The position numbers were made by a program, and so were the translations under genes. The notes beneath the pieces were generated by a model that was not told the DNA's origin, searched no databases, and was given only the letters and a program-made list of their open reading frames with translations. From NCBI GenBank assembly GCA_900316205.1, contig ONBX01000003.1, forward strand, positions 16,009 to 80,008: a stretch of DNA of 64,000 bases, read 5' to 3'. The stretch is from an uncultured Eubacteriales bacterium (GTDB lineage Bacteria > Bacillota > Clostridia > Oscillospirales > Oscillospiraceae). Positions 29,792 through 38,470 of the stretch are shown piece by piece. The stretch's first letter is position 1, and every line of letters starts with the position of its first letter.

Positions 29792-31326
29792 GCCTTCACC
29801 TCATCTCTCTTGGCGCCTGCCATGTACAGGCCCAGTTCCTCCTGGGTGGTCTTCTTGGGATCCAGCTCGCCCACGATCTCGCCTTCATACATGACGAGGA
29901 TGCGGTCGGGCACGTCCATGACCTCGTCCAGCTCCAGGGAGACCAGCAGCACCGCCTTGCCGGCGTCCCGCTGGGCCACCAGCTGCTTGTGGACGGATTC
30001 GATGGCGCCAACGTCCAGGCCGCGGGTGGGCTGGACGGCCAGCAGCAGATCAGGGGCCTTGTCGATCTCACGGGCGATAATGGCCTTCTGCTGGTTGCCG
30101 CCGGACATGCTCCGGGCAATGGTGATGGGGCCCTGGCCGGAGCGCACGTCGTATTCCTGGATGAGGCGCTCGGCGTATTCGCGGATGGGCTTGCGCTTCA
30201 GGAAGCCGGCCTTGGTGGTGAATTCCGGCTCAAAGTAGCGCTGGAGGATGATGTTGTATTCCAGAGGATAATCCAGCACCAGACCGTGCTTGTGCCGGTC
30301 CTCAGGAATGTGGCTCAGACCGGAGGTGGAGCGCTTGCGGATGGAGGCCTTGGTGATGTCCTGTCCCTTGAAGAGGATCTTGCCGGACTTCAGAGGCTCC
30401 AGACCGCTGAGGCCGTAGACCAGCTCGGTCTGGCCGTTGCCGTCGATGCCGGCGATGCAGACGATCTCGCCGGCGCGGACCTTGAAGCTCACGTCCTTCA
30501 CGGCGTCCTTTTTGTGGACTTTGGAGGCCACCGTCATGTTTTCCACTTCCAGGATCACGTCGCCCGGGGTGCTGGGCTTCTTCTCCACGTGGAAGTTGAC
30601 GTTGCGGCCCACCATCATGGCGGAAAGCTGCTCCACGGTGGTGTTCTTGGTTTCCACGGTGCCGATGTACTTGCCCTTGCGCAGCACCGTGCAGCGGTCT
30701 GCCACGGCCATGATCTCCGCCAGCTTGTGGGAGATGAAGAGGATGCTCTTGCCCTCGGCCGCCAGATTCTTCATGATCTGCATGAGCTCTTCGATCTCCT
30801 GGGGGGTCAGCACGGCGGTGGGCTCGTCAAAGATCAGGATCTCGTTGTCGCGGTACAGCATCTTCAGGATCTCGGTGCGCTGCTGCATACCCACGGTGAT
30901 GTCCTCGATGATGGCGTCCGGGTCCACATGAAGGCCATACTTTTCGGACAGAGCCATGACCTTTTCTCTTGCTTCCTTCTTCTGCAGGAAGCCGTGCTTG
31001 GTGGGCTCAACGCCCAGGATGATGTTGTCCAGGACGGAGAAGCATTCCACCAGCTTGAAGTGCTGATGCACCATGCCGATGCCAAGGGCATTGGCGTCGT
31101 TGGGGTCTTTGATCTGCACTTCCTTGCCGTCCTTTTTGATGACGCCCTCTTCCGCCTGATACAGACCGAACAGGACGCTCATCAGCGTGGATTTGCCAGC
31201 GCCGTTTTCCCCCAGCAGGGCGTGGATCTCGCCGCGCTTCAACTGCAGGGTGATGTCGTCGTTGGCGATGATGCCTGGGAACCGTTTCGTGATGTGAAGC
31301 ATCTCGATTGCGTATGGACTGTCCAA
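29788..31326 (-). CDS. nupO: Nucleoside-type ABC transporter ATP-binding protein (NupO-like)
   Basis: 512 residues, two ABC cassettes as in the ribose/nucleoside group. The first has Walker A GENGAGKSTLMSVLFG and Walker B ILIFDEPTAVLTPQE. The second has the degenerate P-loop GIDGNGQTELVYGLSG, the signature SGGNQQKAIIAREI and LLLAVQPTRGLDVGA. Start codon is TTG with GGGAGG upstream. It powers nucleoside uptake with the two permeases and the BMP lipoprotein. It has its own promoter just after the lipoprotein gene's hairpin. Confidence 0.9.
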   Translation of the reverse strand: MDSPYAIEMLHITKRFPGIIANDDITLQLKRGEIHALLGENGAGKSTLMSVLFGLYQAEEGVIKKDGKEVQIKDPNDANALGIGMVHQHFKLVECFSVLDNIILGVEPTKHGFLQKKEAREKVMALSEKYGLHVDPDAIIEDITVGMQQRTEILKMLYRDNEILIFDEPTAVLTPQEIEELMQIMKNLAAEGKSILFISHKLAEIMAVADRCTVLRKGKYIGTVETKNTTVEQLSAMMVGRNVNFHVEKKPSTPGDVILEVENMTVASKVHKKDAVKDVSFKVRAGEIVCIAGIDGNGQTELVYGLSGLEPLKSGKILFKGQDITKASIRKRSTSGLSHIPEDRHKHGLVLDYPLEYNIILQRYFEPEFTTKAGFLKRKPIREYAERLIQEYDVRSGQGPITIARSMSGGNQQKAIIAREIDKAPDLLLAVQPTRGLDVGAIESVHKQLVAQRDAGKAVLLVSLELDEVMDVPDRILVMYEGEIVGELDPKKTTQEELGLYMAGAKRDEVKA

Positions 31327-31361
31327 CCGTATCGACCTCCCTTATATAGCTTCATAACGCT

Positions 31362-31391
31362 ATCATACAACAGAAAGGGGTCGTTTGTAAA
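31362..31391 (-). promoter_or_regulatory. Promoter of nupOPQ
   Basis: Minus strand TTTACA (31386-31391), 18-nt spacer, TATGAT (31362-31367). It lies between the lipoprotein terminator and the TTG start. Confidence 0.65.
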
Positions 31392-31405
31392 CAAAAAATG
31401 AAGAA

Positions 31406-31433
31406 AAAGGACAGGCCCGAAAGCCTGTCCTTT
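31406..31433 (-). terminator. Intra-operon terminator/attenuator after the BMP lipoprotein
   Basis: Minus strand AAAGGACAGGC, 6-nt loop, GCCTGTCCTTT followed by T-rich sequence. It should give more lipoprotein than membrane components, a common pattern in ABC importers. Confidence 0.85.
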
Positions 31434-31452
31434 GTGTTTCTTGGGTTTTGAA

Positions 31453-32676
31453 TTACTTCAGGTTGCCCAGATCGTTCACGGTGATGACGGTAGCGAAGCT
31501 GGCAGCGTCAACAGTGATGTCGTTGGAGACAGTGATCTCGCCCTTGAACATGGCGGCGACCAGAGCAGCGTAATCCTCGGCGGTGAAGCCGTCAGCAAAC
31601 TGGGTGCTGGCGGAGGGCAGCTGGACGTAGTTCTCTTCGGGGTTCTCGGAGACCAGGCCCAGGTTCTCGACCTTGCCGCCCTCGAAGGTGCCGGCCTGAA
31701 CAGCAGCCAGCATGGTCTTGACGGTGGGGGCCAGACCCTTCATAGCGGAGGTAACGGTCATGCCTTCACCGTACAGGCCGTCGATGACGGGAGCCTGGTC
31801 GGTGTCGACGCCGATGACCTTGCCGCCGACCTTGGCAGCAGCCTCAGCAGCGGAGGTGAAGATGCCGCCGCCGCAGGCGAAGACGATCTCGGTGCCGCCG
31901 GCGTACCAGGTATCCATAGCGGCGGTGATGTCAGCGTCGCCGTAGAACTGGTTGCCGTAAGCGTAGTTGATGGTGACATCGGTCAGACCCAGCTCGGCAG
32001 CAGCAGCGTCAGCGCCCTGCACGAAGCCGTAGCCGTAGCGGATAACGGCGGGAACAGCCATGCCGCCCAGGAAGCCCAGGTTCTTATAGCCCAGCTTCAC
32101 AGCCGCGAAACCGGCCATGTAGCCGCAGAGCTCTTCCTGGTAGACAGCGGAGTACAGGTTGGCGGGCAGGGGATCCAGACCGGCGGAGCTCAGGTCGAAG
32201 TCGGACACGTCCAGAGCGATGAAGAGAACATCTTCATACTCGGGAGCGGTGGCGGCGATGGCGGGAGCAAAGGCGTAGCCGGGCATCACGACGACGTTGA
32301 AGCCTTCCTCGATGGCGTTCTCGATCATGGTGATACGGTCGTCGTCAGAGTCGGAACCGGGCTTGTAGTACTTGAACTCCAGGCCGTTGGCCTCGCAGTA
32401 CTCTTTGCAGGCCTCGTAAGTGGTCTGGTTGAAGGACTGGTCGGTGATGTCGCCGTAGTCGGTGATCATAGCGACGCGGATGTCAGCAGCCTCAGCGGGC
32501 GCCTCTTCGGCGGGAGCTTCGGCAGCGGGCTCCTCAGCAGCGGGCGCCTCGGCGGCGGGCTCTTCGGCAGCAGGCTCCTCGGCAGCGGGCTTGGTCTCTG
32601 CAGGAGCGGTCTCGCCACAGGCAGCCAGGGCGAAGATCATGCACAGAGCCAGAAGCAGTGCGAGAATCTTTTTCAT
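31453..32676 (-). CDS. BMP-family nucleoside-binding lipoprotein
   Basis: 407 residues from the ATG at 32676 with GGAGG upstream. Lipobox: signal LALLLALCMIFALAAC, lipidated Cys at about 19. A tandem AAEEPAAE-type linker of about 45 residues follows, then the PBP1-like domain (DIRVAMITDYGDITDQSFNQTTYEACKEYCEANG, VVMPGYAFAPAI, KVIGVDTDQAP). BMP/PnrA proteins bind nucleosides for ABC import; the nearby purine phosphorylase and kinases fit. The linker repeats are long for the family and vary in repeat number, suggesting slippage. Confidence 0.9.
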   Translation of the reverse strand: MKKILALLLALCMIFALAACGETAPAETKPAAEEPAAEEPAAEAPAAEEPAAEAPAEEAPAEAADIRVAMITDYGDITDQSFNQTTYEACKEYCEANGLEFKYYKPGSDSDDDRITMIENAIEEGFNVVVMPGYAFAPAIAATAPEYEDVLFIALDVSDFDLSSAGLDPLPANLYSAVYQEELCGYMAGFAAVKLGYKNLGFLGGMAVPAVIRYGYGFVQGADAAAAELGLTDVTINYAYGNQFYGDADITAAMDTWYAGGTEIVFACGGGIFTSAAEAAAKVGGKVIGVDTDQAPVIDGLYGEGMTVTSAMKGLAPTVKTMLAAVQAGTFEGGKVENLGLVSENPEENYVQLPSASTQFADGFTAEDYAALVAAMFKGEITVSNDITVDAASFATVITVNDLGNLK

Positions 32677-32739
32677 TGTTTTTCCTCCATTTAAAATTTT
32701 GGTTGGATGTAACAGTATGAAATCTCCATACCAAATGAC

Positions 32740-32769
32740 ATTATACCATGAGCCGCATGGGTAAAGCAA
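32740..32769 (-). promoter_or_regulatory. Promoter of the BMP lipoprotein gene
   Basis: Minus strand TTGCTT (32764-32769), 18-nt spacer, TATAAT (32740-32745). The leader is about 60 nt. The 250 nt further upstream hold only short repeats, such as GGGAGGGTC/GACCCTCCC near 32992-33010. Confidence 0.65.
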
Positions 32770-33023
32770 GGAAAATATTCAACAAAAAGCTTGCGTTTCC
32801 CCCATTTCTTTTCGACAAGCCGCGGTTTGTCGCCCCGGGGAGCGTCCATGCTATCCACGGCATGCAGGAACAAAAAAGAGGGGCGGATCCGCAGCCGGTA
32901 CGAATTCGCCTCCCGTTCTTTATGCAGTGTTCTTTTCCGGTGGACGGGCATTGCCTGTCCGGGTGGTCCTCCGAGAGGAGGATCATCCGCGGGAGGGTCA
33001 AGACCCTCCCCTACAGCTTCGTT

Positions 33024-33071
33024 TCAGAGTTCCGCCATCTTCACGGCCGTGTCCAGCGCGATCTCCATCTC
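33024..33071 (-). pseudogene. Duplicated 3' end of the purine nucleoside phosphorylase gene
   Basis: 38 of 39 bases at 33031-33069 match 33197-33235 inside the phosphorylase gene. In frame it reads MEIALDTAVKMAEL then stop, against MEIALDTAVKMAELDK in the intact gene. It is a fragment of a second copy whose body is gone. No Shine-Dalgarno site is evident, and only about 20 codons are open. Confidence 0.8.
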
Positions 33072-33144
33072 GTCAGAAAAACGCCATAAGGTCATGGGGC
33101 TTCGCGGACTTGCCCCATCGACCGATGGCGTTCTTCTTCCTCTC

Positions 33145-33177
33145 AAAATCGAACCCGCATCGCTGGGCTTCGATTTT
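33145..33177 (-). terminator. Terminator of the purine nucleoside phosphorylase gene
   Basis: AAAATCGAA-CCC and GGG-c-TTCGATTTT pair with one bulge, 6 nt beyond the stop codon on the minus strand. Confidence 0.7.
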
Positions 33178-33183
33178 GTGTGT

Positions 33184-33927
33184 TTACTTGTCCAGCTCCG
33201 CCATCTTCACCGCCGTGTCCAGCGCGATCTCCATCATCTGCGTAAAGCTGCTCTGGCGCTCCTCGGCGCTCAGGTTGTCCTCGGGGCGGTAGATGTGGTC
33301 GGAAATGGTGCAGATGGCGAGAGCCCGCTTGTGGGCGTAGGCGGCGTTGGCGTAAAGGCCGGCGGCCTCCATCTCCACGGCCATCACGCCCATGCGCTTC
33401 CACTCGTCGTTCTTGCTGTGGCCCTCGGGGGTGTAGAAGGGGTCGGAGGAGAGGATGTTGCCCACGTGAGCTTCGATCCCGTGCTCCCGGGCGGCCTCCA
33501 CGGCCTTGGAGAGCAGGGTGAAGTCCGCAATGGGGGCGTAGGTGGCAAGTTCGCCCAGCCCGAAGCTCTTCACGTAGCTGGAGTTGGTGCAGGCGCCCTG
33601 GGCGATCACGATGTCCCGCAGCTTGATGTCGTCCTGCAGGGCACCGGCAGAGCCGATGCGGATGATGTTGTCCACATCATAGAAGTTGAAAAGCTCCCAG
33701 CTGTAGATGCCGATGGAGGGGATGCCCATGCCGGAGGCCATCACCGTGACGGGCACGCCCTTCCAGGTGCCGGTGTGGCCCTGGACGCCGCGGACGTTGT
33801 TGACCAGCACCGGGTCCGTGAGGAAGGTCTCGGCAATGAACTTGGCCCGCAGGGGATCGCCGGGCATGAGAACGGTCTTGGCGAAGTCTTCTTTCTTGGC
33901 GTTGATATGGGGGGTGGGGATCGGCAT
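33184..33927 (-). CDS. deoD: Purine nucleoside phosphorylase, DeoD type
   Basis: 247 residues from the ATG at 33927 with AAGGAGG upstream. Family features: TPHINAKKEDFAKTVLMPGDPLRAKFIAE, VRGVQGHTGTWKGVPVTVMASGMGIPS, IIRIGSAGAL, GVMAVEMEAAGLYANA (ribose and base contacts) and TISDH with the catalytic Asp. The hexameric type phosphorolyses purine (deoxy)nucleosides to base and (deoxy)ribose 1-phosphate. It stands next to the nucleoside importer and back-to-back with udk, forming a salvage block. Confidence 0.95.
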   Translation of the reverse strand: MPIPTPHINAKKEDFAKTVLMPGDPLRAKFIAETFLTDPVLVNNVRGVQGHTGTWKGVPVTVMASGMGIPSIGIYSWELFNFYDVDNIIRIGSAGALQDDIKLRDIVIAQGACTNSSYVKSFGLGELATYAPIADFTLLSKAVEAAREHGIEAHVGNILSSDPFYTPEGHSKNDEWKRMGVMAVEMEAAGLYANAAYAHKRALAICTISDHIYRPEDNLSAEERQSSFTQMMEIALDTAVKMAELDK

Positions 33928-33976
33928 GATGATTCCTCCTTGTTGTTCGTATTTGCGCGAATTGTTCTTGTCCAAC

Positions 33977-34035
33977 AGTATAGTCAACAAAATATGAAAA
34001 GTCAAATTGAAACGGGGACCGATCTATGATAAGAT
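33977..34035. promoter_or_regulatory. Back-to-back promoters of deoD and udk
   Basis: Minus strand for deoD: TTGACT (34000-34005), 17 nt, TATACT (33977-33982). Plus strand for udk: TTGAAA (34007-34012), 17 nt, TAAGAT (34030-34035). The two -35 boxes are one base apart, so polymerase can occupy only one at a time. Confidence 0.8.
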
Positions 34036-34080
34036 AGGATGAAAGATGGCGGAATACGCCGAAACAGGGGAGGACAAGCT

Positions 34081-34698
34081 ATGCAAGACATCATGGTCAT
34101 CGGCATCGCCGGCGGCACCGGCAGCGGCAAGACCACCATCACCCGCCGGCTCATCCAGTCCTTTGGGGAAGAGGTCTCCGTGGTCCACCACGACAACTAC
34201 TACAAGGCCCACCACGACATGCCCTATGAGGAGCGGGCCAGGCTCAACTACGACCACCCCAACGCCTTCGACACGGACCTGATGCTCCGTCACATCCGCC
34301 AGCTCAAGGCGGGCAAGAGCATCCAGTGCCCCGTCTACGACTATTCCATCCACGACCGGACGGACAAGACCGTTCTCATCCGCCCCACCCGGGTCATCAT
34401 CGTGGAGGGCATCCTGATCTATGAGAGTCTGGAGCTCTGCAGGGAGATGGACATCAAGATCTATGTGGACACCGACGCCGATGTGCGCATCCTGCGCCGC
34501 ATCGTCCGGGACGTGCGGGACCGGGGAAGGAGCCTGGACAGCGTCATCGACCAGTATCTCAGCACCGTCAAGCCCATGCACGAGCAGTTTGTGGAGCCCT
34601 CCAAGCGGCGGGCGGACGTGATCATCCCCCAGGGCGGCCACAATCAGGTGGCCCTGGAAATGGTCATCGAGCGGGTCCGGGCACATTTGAGTAAATAA
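34081..34698 (+). CDS. udk: Uridine kinase-type nucleoside kinase
   Basis: 205 residues from the ATG at 34081 with GGGGAGG upstream. Walker A GIAGGTGSGKTTITRRL; the lid and base region is HHDNYYKAHHDMPYEERARLNYDHPNAFDTDLM; IIVEGILIYESLELCREMDIKIYVDTDADVRILRRI is the kinase core. It phosphorylates uridine and cytidine with ATP or GTP. Divergent from deoD and upstream of tdk: salvage context. A phosphoribulokinase-like role is unlikely. Confidence 0.93.
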   Translation: MQDIMVIGIAGGTGSGKTTITRRLIQSFGEEVSVVHHDNYYKAHHDMPYEERARLNYDHPNAFDTDLMLRHIRQLKAGKSIQCPVYDYSIHDRTDKTVLIRPTRVIIVEGILIYESLELCREMDIKIYVDTDADVRILRRIVRDVRDRGRSLDSVIDQYLSTVKPMHEQFVEPSKRRADVIIPQGGHNQVALEMVIERVRAHLSK

Positions 34699-34761
34699 GT
34701 TTTTAGTTTTGAGTTTTTAGTTTTTAGGTCAACGAGGGAACGGGTGGACAGTCAGCAGCTG

Positions 34762-34945
34762 CCCGACCAACCTCCCCTGTGCAAGGGGCCTTGGGTGTGT
34801 CGTCCGGCGATCTCCCGCGAGCCGGATGACGGAGGGGTTGTCGATCACGACGGAACGGCTGATCGAACGAGCGGGACAACCCCTCAGTCCCAGTGTGCGC
34901 ACTGGGACAGCTCCCCTTGCACAGGGGAGCTAATAAGGAAGGAGA
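34762..34945 (+). repeat. Full-length family A repeat feeding the tdk Shine-Dalgarno site
   Basis: Left arm CTCCCCTGTGCAAGGGG with variable stem ATCCGGC-type (CGTCCGGCGATCTC...GCCGGATGACG); right arm ACAACCCCTCAG, stem CCCAGTG/CACTGGG, then AGCTCCCC...GGGGAGCT. Its right edge (GGGGAGCTAATAAGGAAGG) is continuous with AAGGAG, 7 nt before the tdk ATG. Confidence 0.8.
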
Positions 34946-34950
34946 TTATT

Positions 34951-35538
34951 ATGGCCAAGCTCTATTTCAAATACGGCGCCATGGGTTCATCCAAATCCGC
35001 CCAGGCGCTGATCACCAAATTCAACTATGAGGAGCAGGGCATGTCCGTCTGGCTCATCAAGCCCAGTGTGGACACCCGGGACGGGGCGGACATCATCCGC
35101 AGCCGCATCGGCCTGGAGAGCCATGCCCAGATCATCACCCCGGAGCAGGACATCGTGGCGGCCTACCGGGCGGCGGGAAAGCACAACGTCATCATCGCCG
35201 ACGAGGCCCAGTTCTTTACCCCGGAGCAGATCGACCAGCTGCGCAGCCTGGTGGATGAGGAGGATCTGCCGGTGCTGTGCTTCGGCCTGCGCACCGACTT
35301 TCTGACCCACTTCTTCCCCGGCGCCTGCCGCCTCATGGAGCTGGCCGATTCCATCACCGAGATCAAGACCATCTGCAAATGCGGCCGCAAGGCCACCGTC
35401 AACGCCCGCATCGACGGCAGCGGCCGGATCGTCACCCAGGGCAATCAGGTGATGCTGGGCGGCAACGACAGCTATGTGGCCATGTGCCACAGCTGCTGGA
35501 AAAAACAGATCCGGGAGCAGCAGCATGGAGAGCGTTGA
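34951..35538 (+). CDS. tdk: Thymidine kinase
   Basis: 195 residues, the TK1-like tetrameric family. LYFKYGAMGSSKSAQAL is the P-loop, ITPEQDIVAAYRAAGKHNVIIADEAQFFTPEQI has the Walker B DEAQF, and FGLRTDFLTHFFPGACRLMELADSI is the lasso precursor. The zinc-binding cysteines are in CKCGRKAT and CHSCWKK. It makes dTMP from thymidine. The downstream acyltransferase gene starts inside its 3' end. Confidence 0.95.
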   Translation: MAKLYFKYGAMGSSKSAQALITKFNYEEQGMSVWLIKPSVDTRDGADIIRSRIGLESHAQIITPEQDIVAAYRAAGKHNVIIADEAQFFTPEQIDQLRSLVDEEDLPVLCFGLRTDFLTHFFPGACRLMELADSITEIKTICKCGRKATVNARIDGSGRIVTQGNQVMLGGNDSYVAMCHSCWKKQIREQQHGER

Positions 35539-36148
35539 CCTGGCCTCCTGGCCCCGGCGGGAGATTTTCGAGTTCTTTTCCCCCATCTCCAACCCCTTCT
35601 ATGCGGTGAGCTTTCGCCTGGACGTGACAAAGCTCCGGGCCTTTACCAAGGCGCGGGGCCTCTCCTTTTACCACAGCCTGATCTGGCTCTGCACCCGGGC
35701 CATGGAGCGGGTGGAGGCCTTCTCCTACGCCATCGCGGGGGACAAGGTGGTCAGACTTTCGAGCCGTCGCCCCAGCTTCACCCATCTGCCCAGGGGCGGC
35801 GATCAGTTGCGCATCGTCACCCTGCCCTGTGAGGGGAGCCTGGAGGACTTCTGCGCCGCCGCGAAGGAAAAGGCGGAGAAGCAGGACTTTTTCATCGACC
35901 TTGCCGGCGAGGGGATCGACATGATCTTCTTCTCCTGCCTGCCCTGGCTGGATGTGACCGGCCTCACCAACGAGCGGAACCTGGATCCGGACGACGCCGT
36001 CCCCCGCATCGCCTGGGGCAAGTTTGTTCCGGAAAACGGCCGCTGGACGCTGGGCATGTCCCTGGAGGTCAACCACCGCTTCATTGACGGGCTGCACATC
36101 GGGCAGTTCGTCAAAGAGCTGGAAAAGCTTATGGAAGAGCTGGGATAA
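35525..36148 (+). CDS. Chloramphenicol acetyltransferase-like acyltransferase
   Basis: 207 residues, start ATG inside the tdk 3' end (14-nt overlap). CAT fold: SPISNPFYAVSFRLDVTKL, FYHSLIWLCTRAMERVEAFSYAI, and the active-site motif NHRFIDGLHIGQFVKELEKLM, matching HHxxxDG with Asn in place of the first His and the catalytic His retained. FFSCLPWLDVTGLTNERN fits the loop that positions Thr/Ser. CATs transfer acetyl from acetyl-CoA to chloramphenicol, but many chromosomal homologues have unknown acceptors. Resistance is not implied. Confidence 0.8.
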   Translation: MESVDLASWPRREIFEFFSPISNPFYAVSFRLDVTKLRAFTKARGLSFYHSLIWLCTRAMERVEAFSYAIAGDKVVRLSSRRPSFTHLPRGGDQLRIVTLPCEGSLEDFCAAAKEKAEKQDFFIDLAGEGIDMIFFSCLPWLDVTGLTNERNLDPDDAVPRIAWGKFVPENGRWTLGMSLEVNHRFIDGLHIGQFVKELEKLMEELG

Positions 36149-36589
36149 TGCAGAATGGAACGATCCCGCCTATGCCTTCTCCTTGAGGAGAAGGCGGCTC
36201 CGCCGATCCCCCGCCAGGAGGATGCCGGATGAGGTGTCATCCTGAGCGAGCCCGCAGGGCGAGCCGAAGGATCCCGGCTGCGCCGGACGTTCTGCCCGCC
36301 GCAGGGACGGGCAGTGTGGACACCAGATAAGAAGAGAACATCAGAAGGCGGCCAAAGGCCGCCCCTACGGCGCGGTGGATTACCGTACAACTCGTAGGGG
36401 CGACCTGCGGTCGCCTTTCGCATCGCTCTGAGCGAATCCGAAAAGCCCCCCCTTTGCTAAAGGGGACCGTAGCGCCGAGCATTGCTCGGCGACAAACTGG
36501 GTCAGGGTGAAAGGTCTGCGTCCCCCGTGCAGGGCGCGATCCACAGCTCGTGCCGCCGCCTGCCGCCACGGACGTCCTCGACAGCCCGC
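36149..36589. repeat. Repeat-filled spacer downstream of the CAT-like gene
   Basis: No gene is seen. It includes GTCATCCTGAGCGAG...GCCGAAGGATCCC (family B, 36236-36275) and an inverted pair GGCGGCCAAAGGCCGCCCC (36342-36364) and GTAGGGGCGACCTGCGGTCG (36396-36415), plus family A fragments. The minus-strand terminator follows. Confidence 0.6.
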
Positions 36590-36636
36590 AAAAAATCCCT
36601 GATCGGGTCCAAACCGGACCGGATCAGGGATTTTTT
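36590..36636 (-). terminator. Terminator of the M32 carboxypeptidase gene
   Basis: AAAAAATCCCTGATC and GATCAGGGATTTTTT flank an inner GGTCC/GGACC stem. Perfect arms, usable from both sides, 15 nt past the minus-strand stop. Confidence 0.9.
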
Positions 36637-36651
36637 CTTTCAAAACTGAGC

Positions 36652-38160
36652 TTACTTCAGCTCGTAGAGTTTGGTGAACTTCTCCTCCAGGTAGTCCAAG
36701 TAGTAGTCCACGTTCAGGCTCTCCCCGGTGATGGCGCGGATCCACGCATCCGGCGTGGAGAGGGAGGCGATGGAGAACACATGCTCGATGAGCCAGTCCC
36801 GGATCTTGAGAAGATCCCCGGCGCGGACGGCCTCATCCACGTCGAAATCCTTCTTCATGGTGTTCATGATCTGCGCACCGTAGGCGTTGCCCAGAGCGTA
36901 GGAGGGGAAATAGCCGAAGGAAATGCCGGACCAGTGCACGTCCTGCAGGCAGCCCCGGGTGTCATCGGGCACGTCCACGCCCAGATACTCCTTGTACTTG
37001 GTGTTCCACAGGGCCGGGATCTCGTCCACGGTAATGTCGCCGTTGATAAAGGCCTTCTCCAGCTCGTAGCGGATCAGGATGTGCAGGCAGTAGCTCAGCT
37101 CGTCCGCCTCCGTGCGGATCAGGCTGGGCCGGGCCACATTCACCGCCTCATAGAGCTCCCGATCGCTGATGTCGTCAAACACGCCCTCGCTGAGCTCCCG
37201 GATCTTGGGGGCCACCAGGGAGACGAAGGCTTCGCTGCGGCCGATCAGGTTCTCGTAGAAGCGGGAGATGGTCTCGTGCATGGCGTTGGACATGTTGTTG
37301 GCGCAGTGGTTGTCATGCAGCTCCTGGGGCTCGTTCTGCATGAAAAGCGCGTGGCCGCCCTCGTGGAGGGTGGTGAACACGTTGGAGATGAAGCTGTCCT
37401 CATGATAGTGGGTGGTGACGCGCACGTCGTGATTGCCGAAGTTGGTGGTGAAGGGGTGCTCTGTGGTCATCAGCACCAGGGCGCTTTGCCGCAGGCCCTC
37501 CAGCTCCAGCAGGTATTTGGACATGGCCTCCTGCCGGGGAATGGGAACGGGACGGGACATGAAGTCCTCCCGGATGGGCTTGCCCTCTTCCACGATGCGC
37601 TTGAGCAGCGGCACGATCCGTTCTTTGAGCCGGGCGAAGAAGTCGTCCAGCTGCCGGATGCTGCCGCCCTTTTCGATGTCGTCCAGGCAGGTGTCGTAAT
37701 AGCTTCCTTTTTTCTCGTCCCGCAGGTCGATGCTGATGCGGGTATAGCGGATGAGCGCCTCCAGGGAATCCCGGAACAGGGAGAAGTCGTTGGACTTCTT
37801 CGCGCTGAGCCAGGCGCCGTAGGCCCGGTTGGAGGCCAGGTCCATCTCGTAGGAGAGCTTGGCGTCGATGTTTTTGGACTTGCTCCAGCCTTCATACAGG
37901 TGCTCAATGGCCTTTTTCTGCACGGGCGTCAGGCCCTCGCTGTCCTCATGGAGCTCCCGGACCAGCTTTTCAAAGTTCTTGTCGTGGGTCAGCTTGTGGA
38001 TCTGCTTGCCCAGCGCGGCCATATCCTCGCCGGCCTGGGCAATGCCCTCCTCCGGGGCGCAGCACTCCATGTCGAAGCTGAGCTTGCCGATGGCCCGCCC
38101 GTAGGCCTGGATCTCATCCAGCCGGGCGAAGAGCTTTTTCAGTTTCTGCCGATTGGTCAT
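36652..38160 (-). CDS. M32-family metallocarboxypeptidase
   Basis: 502 residues, the usual M32 length. The zinc site HEGGHALFMQNEP (HExxH type) with the downstream Glu in MSNAMHETISRFYENLIG, IRTEADELSYCLHILIRYELEKAFINGDI, and PDDTRGCLQDVHWSGISFGYFPSYALGN are M32 signatures. It is a soluble all-helical enzyme that removes C-terminal residues from peptides, often thermostable in characterised members. AAGGAGATTATA precedes the ATG and is continuous with a family A repeat edge. Confidence 0.95.
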   Translation of the reverse strand: MTNRQKLKKLFARLDEIQAYGRAIGKLSFDMECCAPEEGIAQAGEDMAALGKQIHKLTHDKNFEKLVRELHEDSEGLTPVQKKAIEHLYEGWSKSKNIDAKLSYEMDLASNRAYGAWLSAKKSNDFSLFRDSLEALIRYTRISIDLRDEKKGSYYDTCLDDIEKGGSIRQLDDFFARLKERIVPLLKRIVEEGKPIREDFMSRPVPIPRQEAMSKYLLELEGLRQSALVLMTTEHPFTTNFGNHDVRVTTHYHEDSFISNVFTTLHEGGHALFMQNEPQELHDNHCANNMSNAMHETISRFYENLIGRSEAFVSLVAPKIRELSEGVFDDISDRELYEAVNVARPSLIRTEADELSYCLHILIRYELEKAFINGDITVDEIPALWNTKYKEYLGVDVPDDTRGCLQDVHWSGISFGYFPSYALGNAYGAQIMNTMKKDFDVDEAVRAGDLLKIRDWLIEHVFSIASLSTPDAWIRAITGESLNVDYYLDYLEEKFTKLYELK

Positions 38161-38167
38161 TATAATC

Positions 38168-38470
38168 TCCTTTCCTTATAAGCTCCCCTGTGTAAGGGGA
38201 GCTGTCCCAGTGCGCACACTGGGACTGAGGGGTTGTCCCGTCGGTCTTCCTTATAGGCTCCCCTGTGCAAGAGGAACAGCGGGCTTCCGTCCACCCGACA
38301 ATGGCCCCCTTGCCTAAAGGGGGCTGTCAGCCGCCAGGCTGACTGGGGGATATTCCTTTCATCTTTGGACCCCTATCATGGGGGAAACGGAGCGATTAGG
38401 GGATCGCTCCCTACGCGGAGGATGGGATGCGGACGGCCAATGGCCATCCCTGCGCGGGGGGGCGAATCCT
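38168..38470. repeat. Family A and related repeats upstream of the M32 gene
   Basis: A half-copy at 38168-38240 (variable stem CAGTG/CACTG) borders the M32 leader. A degenerate copy (38250-38350, TCAGCC-gcca-GGCTGA stem) and short GCGATTAGGGGATCGCTCCC and GGCCAATGGCC hairpins follow. No gene is seen. Confidence 0.7.

Noticed and set aside
31432-32694. Plus-strand Gly/Ala/Ser-rich frame antisense to the BMP lipoprotein
   Set aside because: Mirror of the lipoprotein's codon pattern, including the AAEEPAAE linker; no ribosome site.
35525-36148. Chloramphenicol resistance gene
   Set aside because: CAT fold and catalytic His are present, but the first His of HHxxxDG is Asn, and chromosomal homologues often have other acceptors. 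Resistance is not claimed.
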